From Nematostella vectensis (lineage: Eukaryota; Cnidaria; Anthozoa; Actiniaria; Edwardsiidae): DNA of 64,000 nucleotides. Shown piece after piece: positions 12,051 through 25,700 of this stretch. Position 1 is the first letter of the stretch. Each line of letters opens with the position of its first letter. The stretch spans positions 930,001 through 994,000 of the forward strand of contig NC_064037.1 in NCBI RefSeq assembly GCF_932526225.1, read 5' to 3'. Below the pieces are notes generated by a model that was not told the origin of the DNA, ran no database searches, and saw only the letters and a program-made list of their open reading frames with translations. A program made the position numbers and the translations under genes.

Positions 12051-12569
12051 CAACTAAGTGCTTAGTGAAGTGCTCGAGCGTATTGATACGTACAAGGGAA
12101 ACCAATATCAGCTTGAGCTAATGGATTCCCAGATCCCACCCCAGCTCGCTGTTTTCGTTCAGCAGTCTGCATGTGACCGAGAAGCTCTGGGAACGATAAT
12201 GGTCACCGAACAGCCTTGAATAAACCCCAAATCAGGCATCGTAAACAGTGTCAGTGAAGTTAAACTTAATAGAGTTTTTCTTCAGGATATACCTAATTCC
12301 CAATATTATGCCGTTCTCTTTGTTATTTCGCAAAAAAAAATATGATTGGGCTACCTGTGGTCAGCTTGAAGTTGTCTTCGACAAAAACCCGACTCCAACC
12401 TAGAATCGACGTGCTGTCTAGGTAAAGTCGTTATAAACCGAGTTGTGTAACCGCAAGCTGTTTCTACCGTATTTTATGCGTGCAACTCGAATTGGCCAGT
12501 CTTTCATCCAACATTTTCTTCTTTCCCTTTTTTAGCCTAAACGATAAAAAACTTTTTTAAGGTCGGGGA

Positions 12570-12930
12570 TCGTTCCAGATATAAACATACAATAGTTAAA
12601 TACATACCTTTTCTAGATAAATAGCCTTTATCCAATCGAGTTTGAAAGTGTTGTTTCATGCCGACACTGCTTGAAAATTAGCTGTCGTAAAACACGCTTT
12701 TTAATTTGTGATTCAGTGGGGGTCTGGGATCGTTCCAGATGTAACCATGCAATAGTTAGATACATGCCTTTTCTAGATAAATACCCTTTATCCAAGGTCG
12801 TGTTTGAAAATGTAGTTTCAAGTCGACAACGAATTGAAAACACGTTTTTGCAAAAAACAAGCTTTTTAACTTGAGATTTAGTTGGGGGTAGGATTGTTCC
12901 AGATATAAAGATGCAATAGTTAGATACATT
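12570..12930. repeat. 161-bp diverged tandem repeat, about 2.3 copies
   Basis: TTCCAGAT(A/G)TAA recurs at about 12575, 12735 and 12897, each time followed by a CAATAGTTA-ATACAT block and CTAGATAAAT. Copies are diverged by roughly 10 to 15 percent by eye. The stretch from 12931 to 13800 holds no gene I can recognise; it is A/T-rich. Confidence 0.65.
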
Positions 12931-13803
12931 CCTGCACTCTGCGCTAATAATATTGAGAAAAATCAAGTGGATTATTTAAGTAGAACTGTAAATTAAAATT
13001 GTATGCCTGCTTGTATCATGGCAACAAGCAAGTTCCTATGGATCTCTACGTTGCTTGTGTTTCCACAAGAAATAGTTTTTTTCCCGAACAGAGCGAGTTT
13101 TGTTTCATCAGAGAAGACGAAGGCCTAAGGTTAGTCTTGAGTTGTTTCGCATGCTTAGAATTCTAGTAATCTGCCTCCATTTTATTCATAGTTTCTGTAC
13201 GTCCTTGCTACAAGCTGTGTATCTGAGATTTTTGGAAAACTGCTTTCCATTTTATATACGAGAAACTAACCCTAGCCCTAACTTAACTAAAAAAACACAC
13301 GCAAATTAGGCTCAACATTGGAATAAATGGTGCTAGAATGTGCTGAAAAAGTAAAATAAAAAAGTAAAATAAAATACATTTAAAAACTTTCAGAGGACAA
13401 AAACATTTAAAAAAAAATTAAATGATAATGTTACGTGAACGTTTAGGAAATGTTGCATTTTCAACTTTATGAAACTTTTTAAACGTTTGCGATGGATGTG
13501 AATGTGTGGGAATTATCAAGAATATTTATCTTGAAGAAGCTTAAAAAAATGCCAGGTGCTTATCAAACAATTCCTTTCACTGGATAAAAGATAACATTTC
13601 AGTTATGTTTAAAACAATAAAATTATCATCAAACAAGTAAGACATTCAGTTTTAACGATATTCTTGATACTAGAGGTTCTCGTAGAGAAGTGGAGATGGG
13701 ATTGCACAATCAACAGTTAGCTTTGCTTGTTTTAACACCATAGTTTTGAAGTTTTCAACATATTTTTCTCTGCAGTTTGATTTGGGCCGCATTCTTGGTG
13801 ACA

Positions 13804-16714
13804 ATGGGCACTGTGCATGGCTTCACAGCCATACTGCTGACTATTGTACTGTTGGGACAGACTCGTTCTCAGGTCGCCCGACTTGATTGCAAGAAAGTTG
13901 GAAACTTCCAGCATTACGAAAAAGGTAAATATATTATCTACGCCTCGTTTGTTAATGTCGTTTCACATTTGTAACAATAAAATTTTCAATGCGACCAATC
14001 GTTTTTGGTCGCCGCCTGTCTCCAGAATTTGAGCAGCATGCAACTTTGATTCTGCTTTTCTTTGTAAAACCGCTAAAGCTTATGACAGCACAGGCAGCCC
14101 AAGGCAACCGTCAGTGGTTCATAAAGGGATGTATGGGGGAATTTATATGTAAGCGAAAAAATACTTTATCGTGGAAAATAAAACTTTAAATACATTTACA
14201 TAAAGTAAGATAAACAATTTGTATCAGGCTTCAAACTCGCTCTACTGACATTTACTATCGGCAAATTTAAAATAAAGGAAGACTCAAACACAATATTACA
14301 TGGTCTAAAGTTTTATTTTTCACAATAAAATATTTTTTTCGCTAACATATAAATTCCCCCATATATTTCTTTATAAACCACTGAAAGTAGCCTTGGACTG
14401 CCTGTGATGTCAGTTTTGAATTTCGCCTTCTAAACAAATTAGGAAAAAGACTTCCTAACGCGCTAAAAACGACAAAGCTGCCAGCGGCGTAGACAGAATT
14501 TTTGTCAGGAGGGGACCCAAAAGGCCCTTACAAGGCATTTTCTCCTGTATTTTAGATAATGTCTCCTACATTTACTCTATTTTTGGCTGCTAGAAGGGGG
14601 CCACCCCCTGGCGACGCCCCTGGCTGCGCTCAGTGCAGGAAACTGTCTATGACTGTATGATCCCTTCCCCTCACACGCGAACAATATTATTGTACGCGTT
14701 CTGTGATTGGCTTAAGATCAAGAGCATTTTTCACAGCGCAAATGTCTTTCTAGGTGGACAAACTTGTAAAGATCAGCTAGCTCAAATGTGGACAATGATA
14801 GCATGAGTAGCTGGACAGAGACCAAGACAGGACAATTGCTGGCTAAATGCAAAGTGCGAGCAAACTGTTTTTTTTTTAAGAATAGTCAATTTGACATTTT
14901 GTGTCCCACCATAAGATCAGTGCTTCAACTAGAGATCCTTGTGCACGGGTGGCCTAGTTTGCTAGCGCGTCGTCCCCGCTAAGACTAACGTTCAAATCCC
15001 GGGCTGTGGCTGGGGATTTTTTGAAGCTTTTTTCTTGATTCGAACAAGCAAACAAACAAGAAAACAAGAGATAATCAAACAAACAAATCTATAAATTAAT
15101 TAATAGATAAAAGAATAAAAAAACGGAAACCCTTTCACTGCAGTAAAGCTGTCTGACTTGAATTTTTCAATTATCTCTTTCAAATGGCAGACAAGATGTT
15201 AGCAGGTCACGTGATCACCAGTTTAGAAATGACATCATTACTGGACTGTGTTGATGAATGCCTTACGGAGATAAGATGCAAATCAATCAACATAAAAGCA
15301 AACACAGGAGCGGAGTCTTTCACCTGTCAGTTGAATAATGCAACAAAGAAGAGTAGTTCAAGTGGCCTGGTGACTTCTAGCGAGGGATTCGCTTACTACG
15401 ACGCTGATAAAAATGTAAGGATTTTTTTAAGTTTGTCTGTCTTCATGCCTGCCTGTGTTTATTTATGACCTGGTTTACATGTTTTGACATGTTTTGACAT
15501 GTTTTGTCCAACAGCCTCACCCCAGCTGTGCCTCCTTACCTTGCCGTAATGGCGGTTTGTGCGCTGACTCCTGTGAGAGTGATTCATACACATGCGTTTG
15601 TGGGTACGGAACTCAAGGCAAACACTGTGAAAAATGGTCAGGTAAGAAAAAAACTTTTCTCCTGTTTTTTCTTCTTTCTAAAATCTTCCCTTACCCACAC
15701 TTCTTTACCCTGCTCTCTCACTTTATCCTCGTATCTCTTCCTCTACTAAATTTCAATCAATTCTTCTCCCCTTCGTCCCTCATATACACTTAGTCATCTA
15801 TCCGTCCCTCTTCTCGTCCCTCCCTCCCGCTATCCTGCATCCATACATCTAGTCACCCATCCATCCCTCCCACTCCATCCCTTATTCCTTCCGACCCCCC
15901 ACAACGCTTTACAGTCGCTCAGCAATTAACCCGACAATTTTGATAATTTTGCACTTTTGTTTTCTGCTAGAATTTTTCTATAAACTTATTTATACTCTCT
16001 GAATTGTTATTTGCTAAACGGATTTACTAGCTACCTGTGTCTGGCTTAGTGAAATATATTCTTCCCCATTTCTCGTTTGTTTTTGTATTGCATTGTTTCT
16101 TGCTTTATCTATTTATTATTGTCTCTTTCTTTTGTTCCTTTTTTTTTCCTTTCATTATTGTTTATTTTTTTGGGGCTCATCACAACCTTTCTCTGTTTGC
16201 CGTGGTAATATTGTGGGGGTTTTTTTCTAATAAAATACTCCCATATTTTTTAGGGAAAGGCAGCAAATCCTGAAGCATTTTGGTATGCTATTACTAACCT
16301 GTCTTTTGTTTAACAGAACCGCATTTAGAATCGCGCCTTGACGTGCAGGAGGCCGGTGTGAAAAATTATGCAGAAGTGTCGCTGACTTTCGGTGTCTCAA
16401 ACTTGACAATCTGTTTCGCTGTACTTCTGAAAAAAGTTGCGTCAGCTTTATTCACATTTGAAGACGAGAATCAAAATGAAATTCTTTCAATGGTGATGAC
16501 AAGTAGAATGAACATGGAAATAAACATTCGCCTTGAAACCCGGTATGTTTTTCCGAGCTAGCCCATTTGGCGCTTTATTTTCCCGCCCTTAAAAATTTGG
16601 CTTATCGCAAATGAAAAATTATCGGTATTTCAAATTATTGTTAAATGTTAATGGATATAGGGTACGTGTAGATGGATATAGAGCGCGTGTAGATGGACAG
16701 ATCATGTAGATGGA

Positions 16715-16749
<35 letters not shown>

Positions 16750-19700
16750 ACAACATCATCATCACTATGGTATGTTGATAAATCGACCATGAGAATTTTT
16801 TTCTTTTTTTAACGGCAGAAACCGATCAGATAGTGTTGGAAGGAAAATCTCCATGATGGTGGATTTATCAACAAGCCATACCCCCCTGGAAACCGGGGGA
16901 TCTCAAATTTTGACAAAAGGTAGCTCTGGCCTTACAAAACTATGGTACCAAGTTTCATTGAATTTGAACACTCTCATATGAGAGTGATGATGTTGTATAA
17001 GACCCTATGGGAAGAGTATACCTCAACTAGACTTTTTAGAAATTTTCGAAAAAAGATCCCTTGATTTATGGTTGAAGATGTAAAGCTATAGCAACCAATT
17101 TTGGAAGATCAATTGCTGAGGCCGACGACCTACACTTCAACTCGAATTGACATAGGTGTCATTGGGGAACTAGCGGACATGACGCACAACGCGCCTGATT
17201 AATCAATCTATATTTGTCCCGAGTGTAGCAGCTTTATATTAAACAGAGTTTTGTTGTGGCTTTTAGAATGTATCCGTGCTAGGGGCTGATGTGCCCGTGA
17301 TAAGAATCACGAATATTTTTTTCCTTAAATTTAATAAAAGCTAACGTCAACGAATTCCCGGAAGATCTTTATTTAAACTTTTAATACCCTGCTACAACCT
17401 ATGACACAATCGACCTGCCCTGCTTTAGAAAATGCAACGAGGTGTTGACGTTGACTGGTGTAGCGCTGGGTAATAGACGTGATACTGTAAAGAGCATTAA
17501 AAAGATATATACGGACAGACGCGTTTCGAGGCTCTTGCCTCTTCATCGTTGTCTAGTGCCAAAAACGTGTCTGTCATATCTACCTTTCTAGCCCTCTTTA
17601 CATTTCCCCGGTATATCTTTATAGTTATTGACGAGCCTCTGGAGACCAGGGTTTCTTTAAAATCAAAACACTACGGCCTCTCGAGGACTAACTGACTTAC
17701 TGACAGAGCAGTTAAATTATATTTTATACAAACAAGGAGCTTGCAGTGATCAAGAATGCTTCAAATAAACAGTCTGGATTTTTTGCGAGCTTTTATTGGC
17801 TTGTATGCTTTGTGTAACCAAAAATTGTTAATCGAATGTTTAGCCTTGGTCTTAAGTTTTGTGGTCAGCATATAAATGCTTATTGTATCAGTTTCTTATT
17901 TCAGGAAGATTTATTATCGTTACCAAATGAAGGTTTTACTACTTTTCTCCTCTAACAATTAAGTCGAATTATCAACAATTCAATTATCAACAGTCGAAGT
18001 CGAATTATCAACAGTCGAAGTCGAATATTCAACAAGTCGATTTATCAACAAGTCGAATTATCAACACTTAAGTCGAATGACCACCACCACCACCACCACA
18101 ACCACAACCACCACCACCACCGCCGCCACCGCCACCAACACCACCACCACAACCACCACCACCACCACCACCGCCGCCGCCACCACCACCAACACCACCA
18201 CCGCCGCCACCACCACCACCACCACCACCACCACCACAACCACAACTACCACCACCATCGCCGCCCCCGCCACCACCACCGCTGCAACCACCGCCACCAC
18301 CACCACCACCACCGCCGCCACCACCACCGCCGCAACCACCGCCACCACCACCGCCGCCACCACCGCCGCCGCCGCCACCACCACCACCACCACCAACACC
18401 ACCACCACCGCCGCCACCACCACCACCGCCGCCGCCACCACCACCGCCGCAACCACCGCCACCACCACCGCCGCCACCACCACCACCGCCGCCACCGCCG
18501 CCACCACCACCGCTGCAACCACCGCCACCACCGCCATCACCACCACCACCACCACCGCCACCGCCGCCACCACCGCCACAAACACCACCACCACCACCAC
18601 CACCACCGCCGCCGCCGCCGTCACCACCACCACCACCACCGCCACAACCACAACCACAACCACCGCCGCCGCCACCACCGCCGCCACCCCCGCCACCACC
18701 ACCGCCGCCACCCCCGCCACCACCACCGCCGCCGCCGCCGCCGCCGTCACCACCACCACCACCACCGCCACCACCACCACCACCGCCGCCGCCACCACCA
18801 CCGCCACCACCACCATCGCCGCCACCACCACCAACACCACCACCGCCGCCGCCGCCACCACCACCACCACCACAACCACAACTACCACCACCACCGCCGC
18901 CGCCGCCACCACCACCGCTGCAACCACCGCCACCACCACCACCACCACCGCTGCAACCACCGCCACCACCACCACCACCACCACCACCACCGCCGCCGCC
19001 GCCGCCACCACCACCGCCGCAACCACCGCCACCACCACCGCCGCCGCCACCACCACCAGAGCGCGTGTAGATGGATAGAGAGCGTGTGTAGATATATATA
19101 GGGCGCGTGTAGATGGACAGAGAGCGAGTGTATATGAATATAGGGCGCGTGTAGATGGAAAGGGCGAGTGTATATGGATAAAGGGCGCGTGTAGATGGAC
19201 AGAGAGCGAGTGTAGATAGACAGAGAGCGTGTTAAGATGGACACGTTTAACTAAACAATCCGCCATTGGGTATGAAAGGTGAAGTTCCTTCGGACATGCG
19301 CTTAACCCAACTTCAAACTTTTCAAACCATTCCACCATGCGAAACTAGAGGCGCAAAGATGACGTAGTCACAATTTAACCGGTTTTGCTTGTAGGAACAT
19401 ATACATTCCATGGTTTGCAACTATTTGGAATTATCTTTGCTTCACGTGGGCCACGCAGCAAGGAACTTGGAATTTCTACCGGAATGGAATACTGAGGGGA
19501 AGCGGAAGTGGGATTGCGTCTCTGAATAGCACACCACCCGGAAAAATCATTTTGGGACAACGGAGAGACAGGAATACAGGGAAGTTTGATCCTAGTCTTT
19601 CCTATAAAGGCCACTTCGCACACTTTAAAGCATGGACGTATATCCAAAGCAAGCAGATGATAGAGGTGTCCTTGACACCGTTAGAACGTTTAGCGAGGAG

Positions 19701-22700
19701 CACAATCAAGTGGAGGGATTTCTTCGCAGGCACAAAAGGAAAAACAAGATTTAAAATCTTAACCACTAATTTATTTTGTAAGTTTACGCATTCAGGTGCC
19801 TTGTAAAACTTTAAACGATAAATCAATTAAATAATCATCAATTTATAATATGGGCTTGATTAATTGATTGGTTGCATAATTCACTTGAGATAATGGCGAT
19901 GGCTGATGACGATGATCATGACGAAAATGGTGATGGTAAGGTGAATTGTGATGGTGATGGTATTGGTGATGATGATGGTGAAAGTGATGGTCATGATGAT
20001 GGTTATGGTGATGGTAATGATTATAATGTTGCTAATGATTAATGATGATGATTAAAATCATTACCAACTTTATTATTTGACTGTTTCCTTTTTCAGTTAC
20101 TCCACCCTACCACCAAACTTTTGTCTTTAACGGTCGAACCGAATCCACGTTCGTCAGGTCCCCCGCCTTACCGTCCCCAGATATTGCTGAGTTGACTATT
20201 TGCGTGTGGTTCAGGACGCGTCCTCAAGCAGGGAATTTCCTCGGTGGCCATCTTTATTTCTATCATACAGGAGACCACCCAGATCAAACGAGGATAGCGC
20301 TCTACCAAAACAGCTACGGAAAACTTGAATTTAAAGTCATGTAAGTAAGAAATATCCATGGGCGAGTAATCTGGAAATTTCAGAACATGAAGTGCTATTT
20401 AAAACACGACCTTCGAGTGTTTTGAAGGGCTTAAAATTCTCTCCAATGTTCAATGGCATGTCGATCAATCGAAACAAAACAATAGCTTTTGAATTATCAG
20501 AAGAAAAAACACGATGTACCATTGGAATTTCGGACAACAAACGATTTAAAAAACACTAGTAGAAAAAAATTAGTAGAACAATAAACACGACCAGCGTTAT
20601 TAGATCGCGGACAAACATTTTTACATAAAACTGAAATCTCTCAAGGTATTAGTATTCTAAACCTTTCTTATGCACTAGTCAATTGAAAACCCACTCCCAT
20701 GGTCCCGGGGAAGGGTGTGAGGTTAGACTTTGACCCTTTACAAAACCGAGAAAAGCCCCCACCCCCTCGGGACAAAACAGCAGTTAAATGCCCCTACCCC
20801 TTGGGATGCAAACTATAGGCAACTACCCGACAACAAGTCATCTGAAATAAGCTTTTTTTATCTTCCAAAGCCAGTACACTTCAGCGAGTACATTTGTACC
20901 AATTACTATGAAGAAACAGTTACAAAAAAGATGGAAAAATCAATCATCTTCATCTGCATTATTTTTTTTTAATATTCGCCGTGCAGCATGCCACACGCTG
21001 ATACATGGAATTGCTTGCTACAGAAGAGTCTCAAGCCAGAAACTAACATGATATTTGTGACACTATTCACTTGTCCCAAACCCCCACGGTGGGGATAAGT
21101 CTTAGAATCAAAAACCGTCAATTCTCCCCACCCCCCGGGACAGATTCTCGTTCAAAAGCGCTCTAAACCCTCACCTTAACCCCACACTTCCCCGGGGCCA
21201 TGGGGGTGGGGGTGGTGGTTTAAAATGACTAGTGCATTATCTTTTCTATACCTTTCTGCTGTTGTCTAGACCTTTCTGTTGTTGTCTAGACCTTTCTGTT
21301 GTTGTCTAGACCAGTCTTTGTTCTAGCCGTATAGGGTGCGTAAATAGTGAATTACTAACAACGATAGCGCGTTATTTTGAGCCCGGGTTACTGAAAAACA
21401 GAAGACGATGCTTATCTAATTTGAACGGTGTCTTGTAGTGTGGTTCATTCTTTATTCATTCATGATAATGATTAAAGTCGATGATGGGGATAATGATCGA
21501 CGTCGATGATGGAGATAATGATTGAAGTCGATGATTGGGATAATGATTGAAGTTGATGATGATGATAATGGTTGATGATGATAATGATTGTGGAGGTAAT
21601 ATTATTGATGATGAAGATGAAGATGATAGGGTAATGATTTTGCCTTCTCTTCTTTAGGGATTCGGTCGCAGGATATTCCGACCCGCTTATCCTAGGATCC
21701 AGTGCGATGCACCATTTATGTGCAACTTGGAAAAGCTCATCGGGAATCGTTCGACTTTATCTTGATGGGACTCTGAGGTTCACCAGGACTGACTTTGCAA
21801 AAGGACAGCTGATTCCCCACACCAATAACTCTGGGATCATCGGAGCCAAGCGCATTAGCTTTGAAGGCCCAGTGACGTCTGTTTTTCTTGGTGAGATCAC
21901 TGGCTTTGACATGTGGAGAGCTGAGCTAGCACCGGAAGTGATTGATACGTTGTCACGTGGTCCTGGAAGAGATCGAGGCGATCTTATTAATATGGCAAAA
22001 TTATTAAGCAGTCACATGTCTGGTAATATTTCCCTACTACCGTCGCCTAAATCGCCAGGTAACCGATCTTTTTATATTAGTTATATTGTCATCTTAATGG
22101 CGGCAACAATGATCAGCGCTACCCAGGAAGATCAGTTCAGTTCCCGTCAATGTATAGCCTTTTAGGGGAGGAGGGGACGGGATGTTTTCGGGGATCTCCC
22201 TAGGGAGTGATTTTTTTAGGGTGTAGAATATAGGGTAGCTTTATATTCGACCTTTGAGCATCTTCTCATAAAACAAACAGCTTCTTACCATGTTGTGAAG
22301 CCTAAAGCAAAAGAATTTACTTTAAGACACATCTTGAAAGTTGGAGTTATCGTAGTGGTAATATAATGAAAATCGAAATTTTCACATTGTCACGTTATCC
22401 AAAATGCATAAAGAAAATGTTTTTGGTGATAATTTTGGAAGGCTGGAGAGAATTTGAGCTATCGGCAGTCAATTTACGAAATGTTTAGTATTCGTATAGC
22501 GCAATAATCAGATAATGAGATATGATAAATGTGCGCTTCATAAGTGAATGCGACTGACTTCTCTCATCAGTATTGAGACGGACAGCTGTGACTGTGTAAG
22601 CACTGTCACTGAAGATGGAACCACGTGTTTAATGAAATACCTTTAGGCAGGGGCGTAGCCAGGGTGTGGCCTAGGGGGCCCGGGCCCCCTTTTAGCAGCC

Positions 22701-25700
22701 AAAAATACAGTAAATGTATGAGACATTATCTGAAATACAGGAGAAAATGCTTTAAAAGGCCCTTTTGCCTTTTCAATGTAGAAGAGCCAAAAATAAATTC
22801 TAAAGTAGACCTGACCTTTGGGTTCGAACCCTGATCGACAAGAGCCCGTACCACTGAACCCTGATCGATAAAAGCCCGTACCACTGAACTATCGATATCT
22901 GCTCTTTAAGTTTCAGCAGTGGAAGACGTGGACTTTCTTCTTCGCTATAAACCATCAACGACCGGCGCATGCGCTAAGACGATACGCGGGTTTGAAGACA
23001 TTAGCTCATTCACCATCTCAGTCTGGTTCACGACCAGTATCGACAACTTCACCAAGACCTTGTTCTCCTATCGTACCGCTGACCAAGCGGATGTATTAAG
23101 AGTGGACCTCAGGAAACAGGGCGTGTCCCCCAATCTCATCATAGTCGTCGACATTTTCTACCTGTCAGAGTAAGTTTGCGTAAACATTAATTGTAAAATA
23201 CAAGGCATACTTAGAAATTTCAAATGGCCCTTTCTGAATGACATTTTAGAGAATTTTAAGTTCTTTTAGTGACCTTCTCAGCCACACCTTTGTTGTTGTT
23301 CTGTTTTAATATTGGAAAGAATGTGAAATACACCTTTTGCTGTTCAATAACGGGAAAGGGACATTCATTTGTGCCAAACGTTGTATCATTAACGTGCATT
23401 GTATGTTCATCAACATCGCACGAAACATCCTTAGCGTGACTCGACTTTCAATAACAATGCTTGAATATGCGCAAACATTCAATAGCATCAACGGGCAATC
23501 AATAACGCAATTGGGCATTCATTCGAATGGAATGAACATTCTTTTGCATGCAATCGAAAATTCAATTACACGTTTGGACAATCAGTAGCGTTTATTGACA
23601 ATCATTTATAAAAAAAAAAAGAAAATTCATTAGTGCTATTAACATAAACAAAGACAATCAATAAGTCTTTTCAGACAATCATGTTCATCAATGTGACATT
23701 CATCAATGTGGTTTGACAACCATTTATCCAATTCAAACCAAACAACAAGGAAAAAGGAAAAATTATATTTCATTAGAGTTACTATTTTTCTTTTTTTCTT
23801 TAAACAGTGGGCTCCTAAAATTAAGAAAAATTTAGAACAAAAAATAATTTTTAACAAAAAACAAGACAAACAAACAACACTTTTTGTGGAGGGTTTATAA
23901 AAATTTATACTCACTCGTTCGCTATAGAAAACCAGAAAACGTTTGTATGAGAAATGCCGCCAAGAAACCGCTCGAACACAGGGAAGAGCTAGAAGAGTAG
24001 AGAGAGAGCGTACAGCCAAGTATGTGGTCAAAGTGGAAGAAATATCACAGTCACTTTGGCTATTTCGCCCACTAACGGTCTTATCTTCCACTTTTCTATC
24101 ATCGGGGGAATGAATGCACAAAGATTCAACGACTTCACAAACACGACTGAATCTTTACCCCAACGAAAACGTCATTTTTATTTACGACGGCGCACCAGCG
24201 CACCATAAGCCACTAGATACCGGCCCAAACACTGAGCTAAAAAGTTACCGTCCTACAGCCCATTTCTCAACATCGGAGGCTACACCATAGGAACAGTCAC
24301 GGGAGCGAAATGTGGGCAATGGTTTCGTTTTATGCAAACCTATATTAACACAGCGAGGTACATTCATTTGCGGCAATTTACGATCAATAACGCGAATATA
24401 CATTCATTTTCGTCATAAAGCGCTCATTTGCGTGAACACAAATTTCATTAGCGATATTTACATCGCCAGTAACATTCAATCGAAAAAAAGATCGACAGTC
24501 ATTCGCGCCTTTCGTCATTCAAAGGCGAAAAATGTACTTTAATCTGCGTGTTTATTCGATAATTAACAAAAAATCTATAGACAAATGTGCGAATTGACAG
24601 TCGTATGAATTTAGCTTCTATTTATTAGTGTTTATTGACATCTTTAACAAAAAGAGTGAATTCAATTGAATTTATAGACAACCATTTATACGGACATGAC
24701 ATGAATTAGTGCGATTATACAAACATTTGGACGTTCTTTGCATTCATTAACCAAAAATCTTTTTTCAATAAAACAATAGATAATTTGAGTGTTTTTTTTT
24801 TACCAAATTAGATATTTTATAAGCTTTCGCATTCTGACAAAAAGTTATGCAACCCTTTCCAAACAAATAACGGTATAAATGTAGACAACATTGTACAGTC
24901 TTTTTCTGTTCGGCAATACTGTACAGTTCGTGCCCTTGTTCAGTACCGTTGCAATGCCTCCAAGAAATAGAATCCCCTTTGAGCACCGCGAGCGAATTAT
25001 ACGGTCATTCGAAGATGTAGAGGAAGATTATCTCCTGGTGGCGGACACATTGGGGGTCAACCCTTCAAAAGACCGTGGTATTGTTGCTAGATACGTACGA
25101 GAAGGGAGAATTGAAGAAAGGCCACGAGGTGGAAGAAATAACGTAAGAGTAGATGACGAGATGATAGTCTGCCTAAACGATATCATTAACGACAACTGCC
25201 TTCTTACTCTCAGCCGTATCAACCAAGAACTAAGCAGGGATTCACCAAGGATTCACGACCGCAAGGTAGCGAGAACGCTAGATGGCATGTTGTTCCGTGT
25301 AAAGCTGGCAAGGCCCCTCCCAGCGGAAAGGAACAGGCCTGACGTTCTACAGAAGAGAGTAGGCTACGGCAACTGGTTCATGAACCGTGGTGTCGTGCAT
25401 CATTCGGTCTTTGTAGATGAATGTGGCTACAATGTCTGGACCGCAAGAAGTCACGGGAGGGCGAGACAAGGAGAGCGAGCCTATAGACAGGTCTGCGGGC
25501 AGCGTGGGAGGAACATTACCGTAACAATGGCAATATCACCAATCAATGGTCTTGTATTCCGCTCGGCAATTATTGGTAGCATGAACACACAGCGGTTCAG
25601 CGACTTTCTTACGCAGGCTAGACTTAACCTCGACCCGGACGAGATGGTGATATTTATTTACGATGGAGCGCCACCACATCGCAACCCTGCCATACCCGGG

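Noticed and set aside
18061-19338. Open frames of 333 to 425 codons on both strands
   Set aside because: They are produced by CCA/CCG triplets; the composition is poly-Thr/Ala or poly-Val/Ala with no domain, and they lie in an intron.
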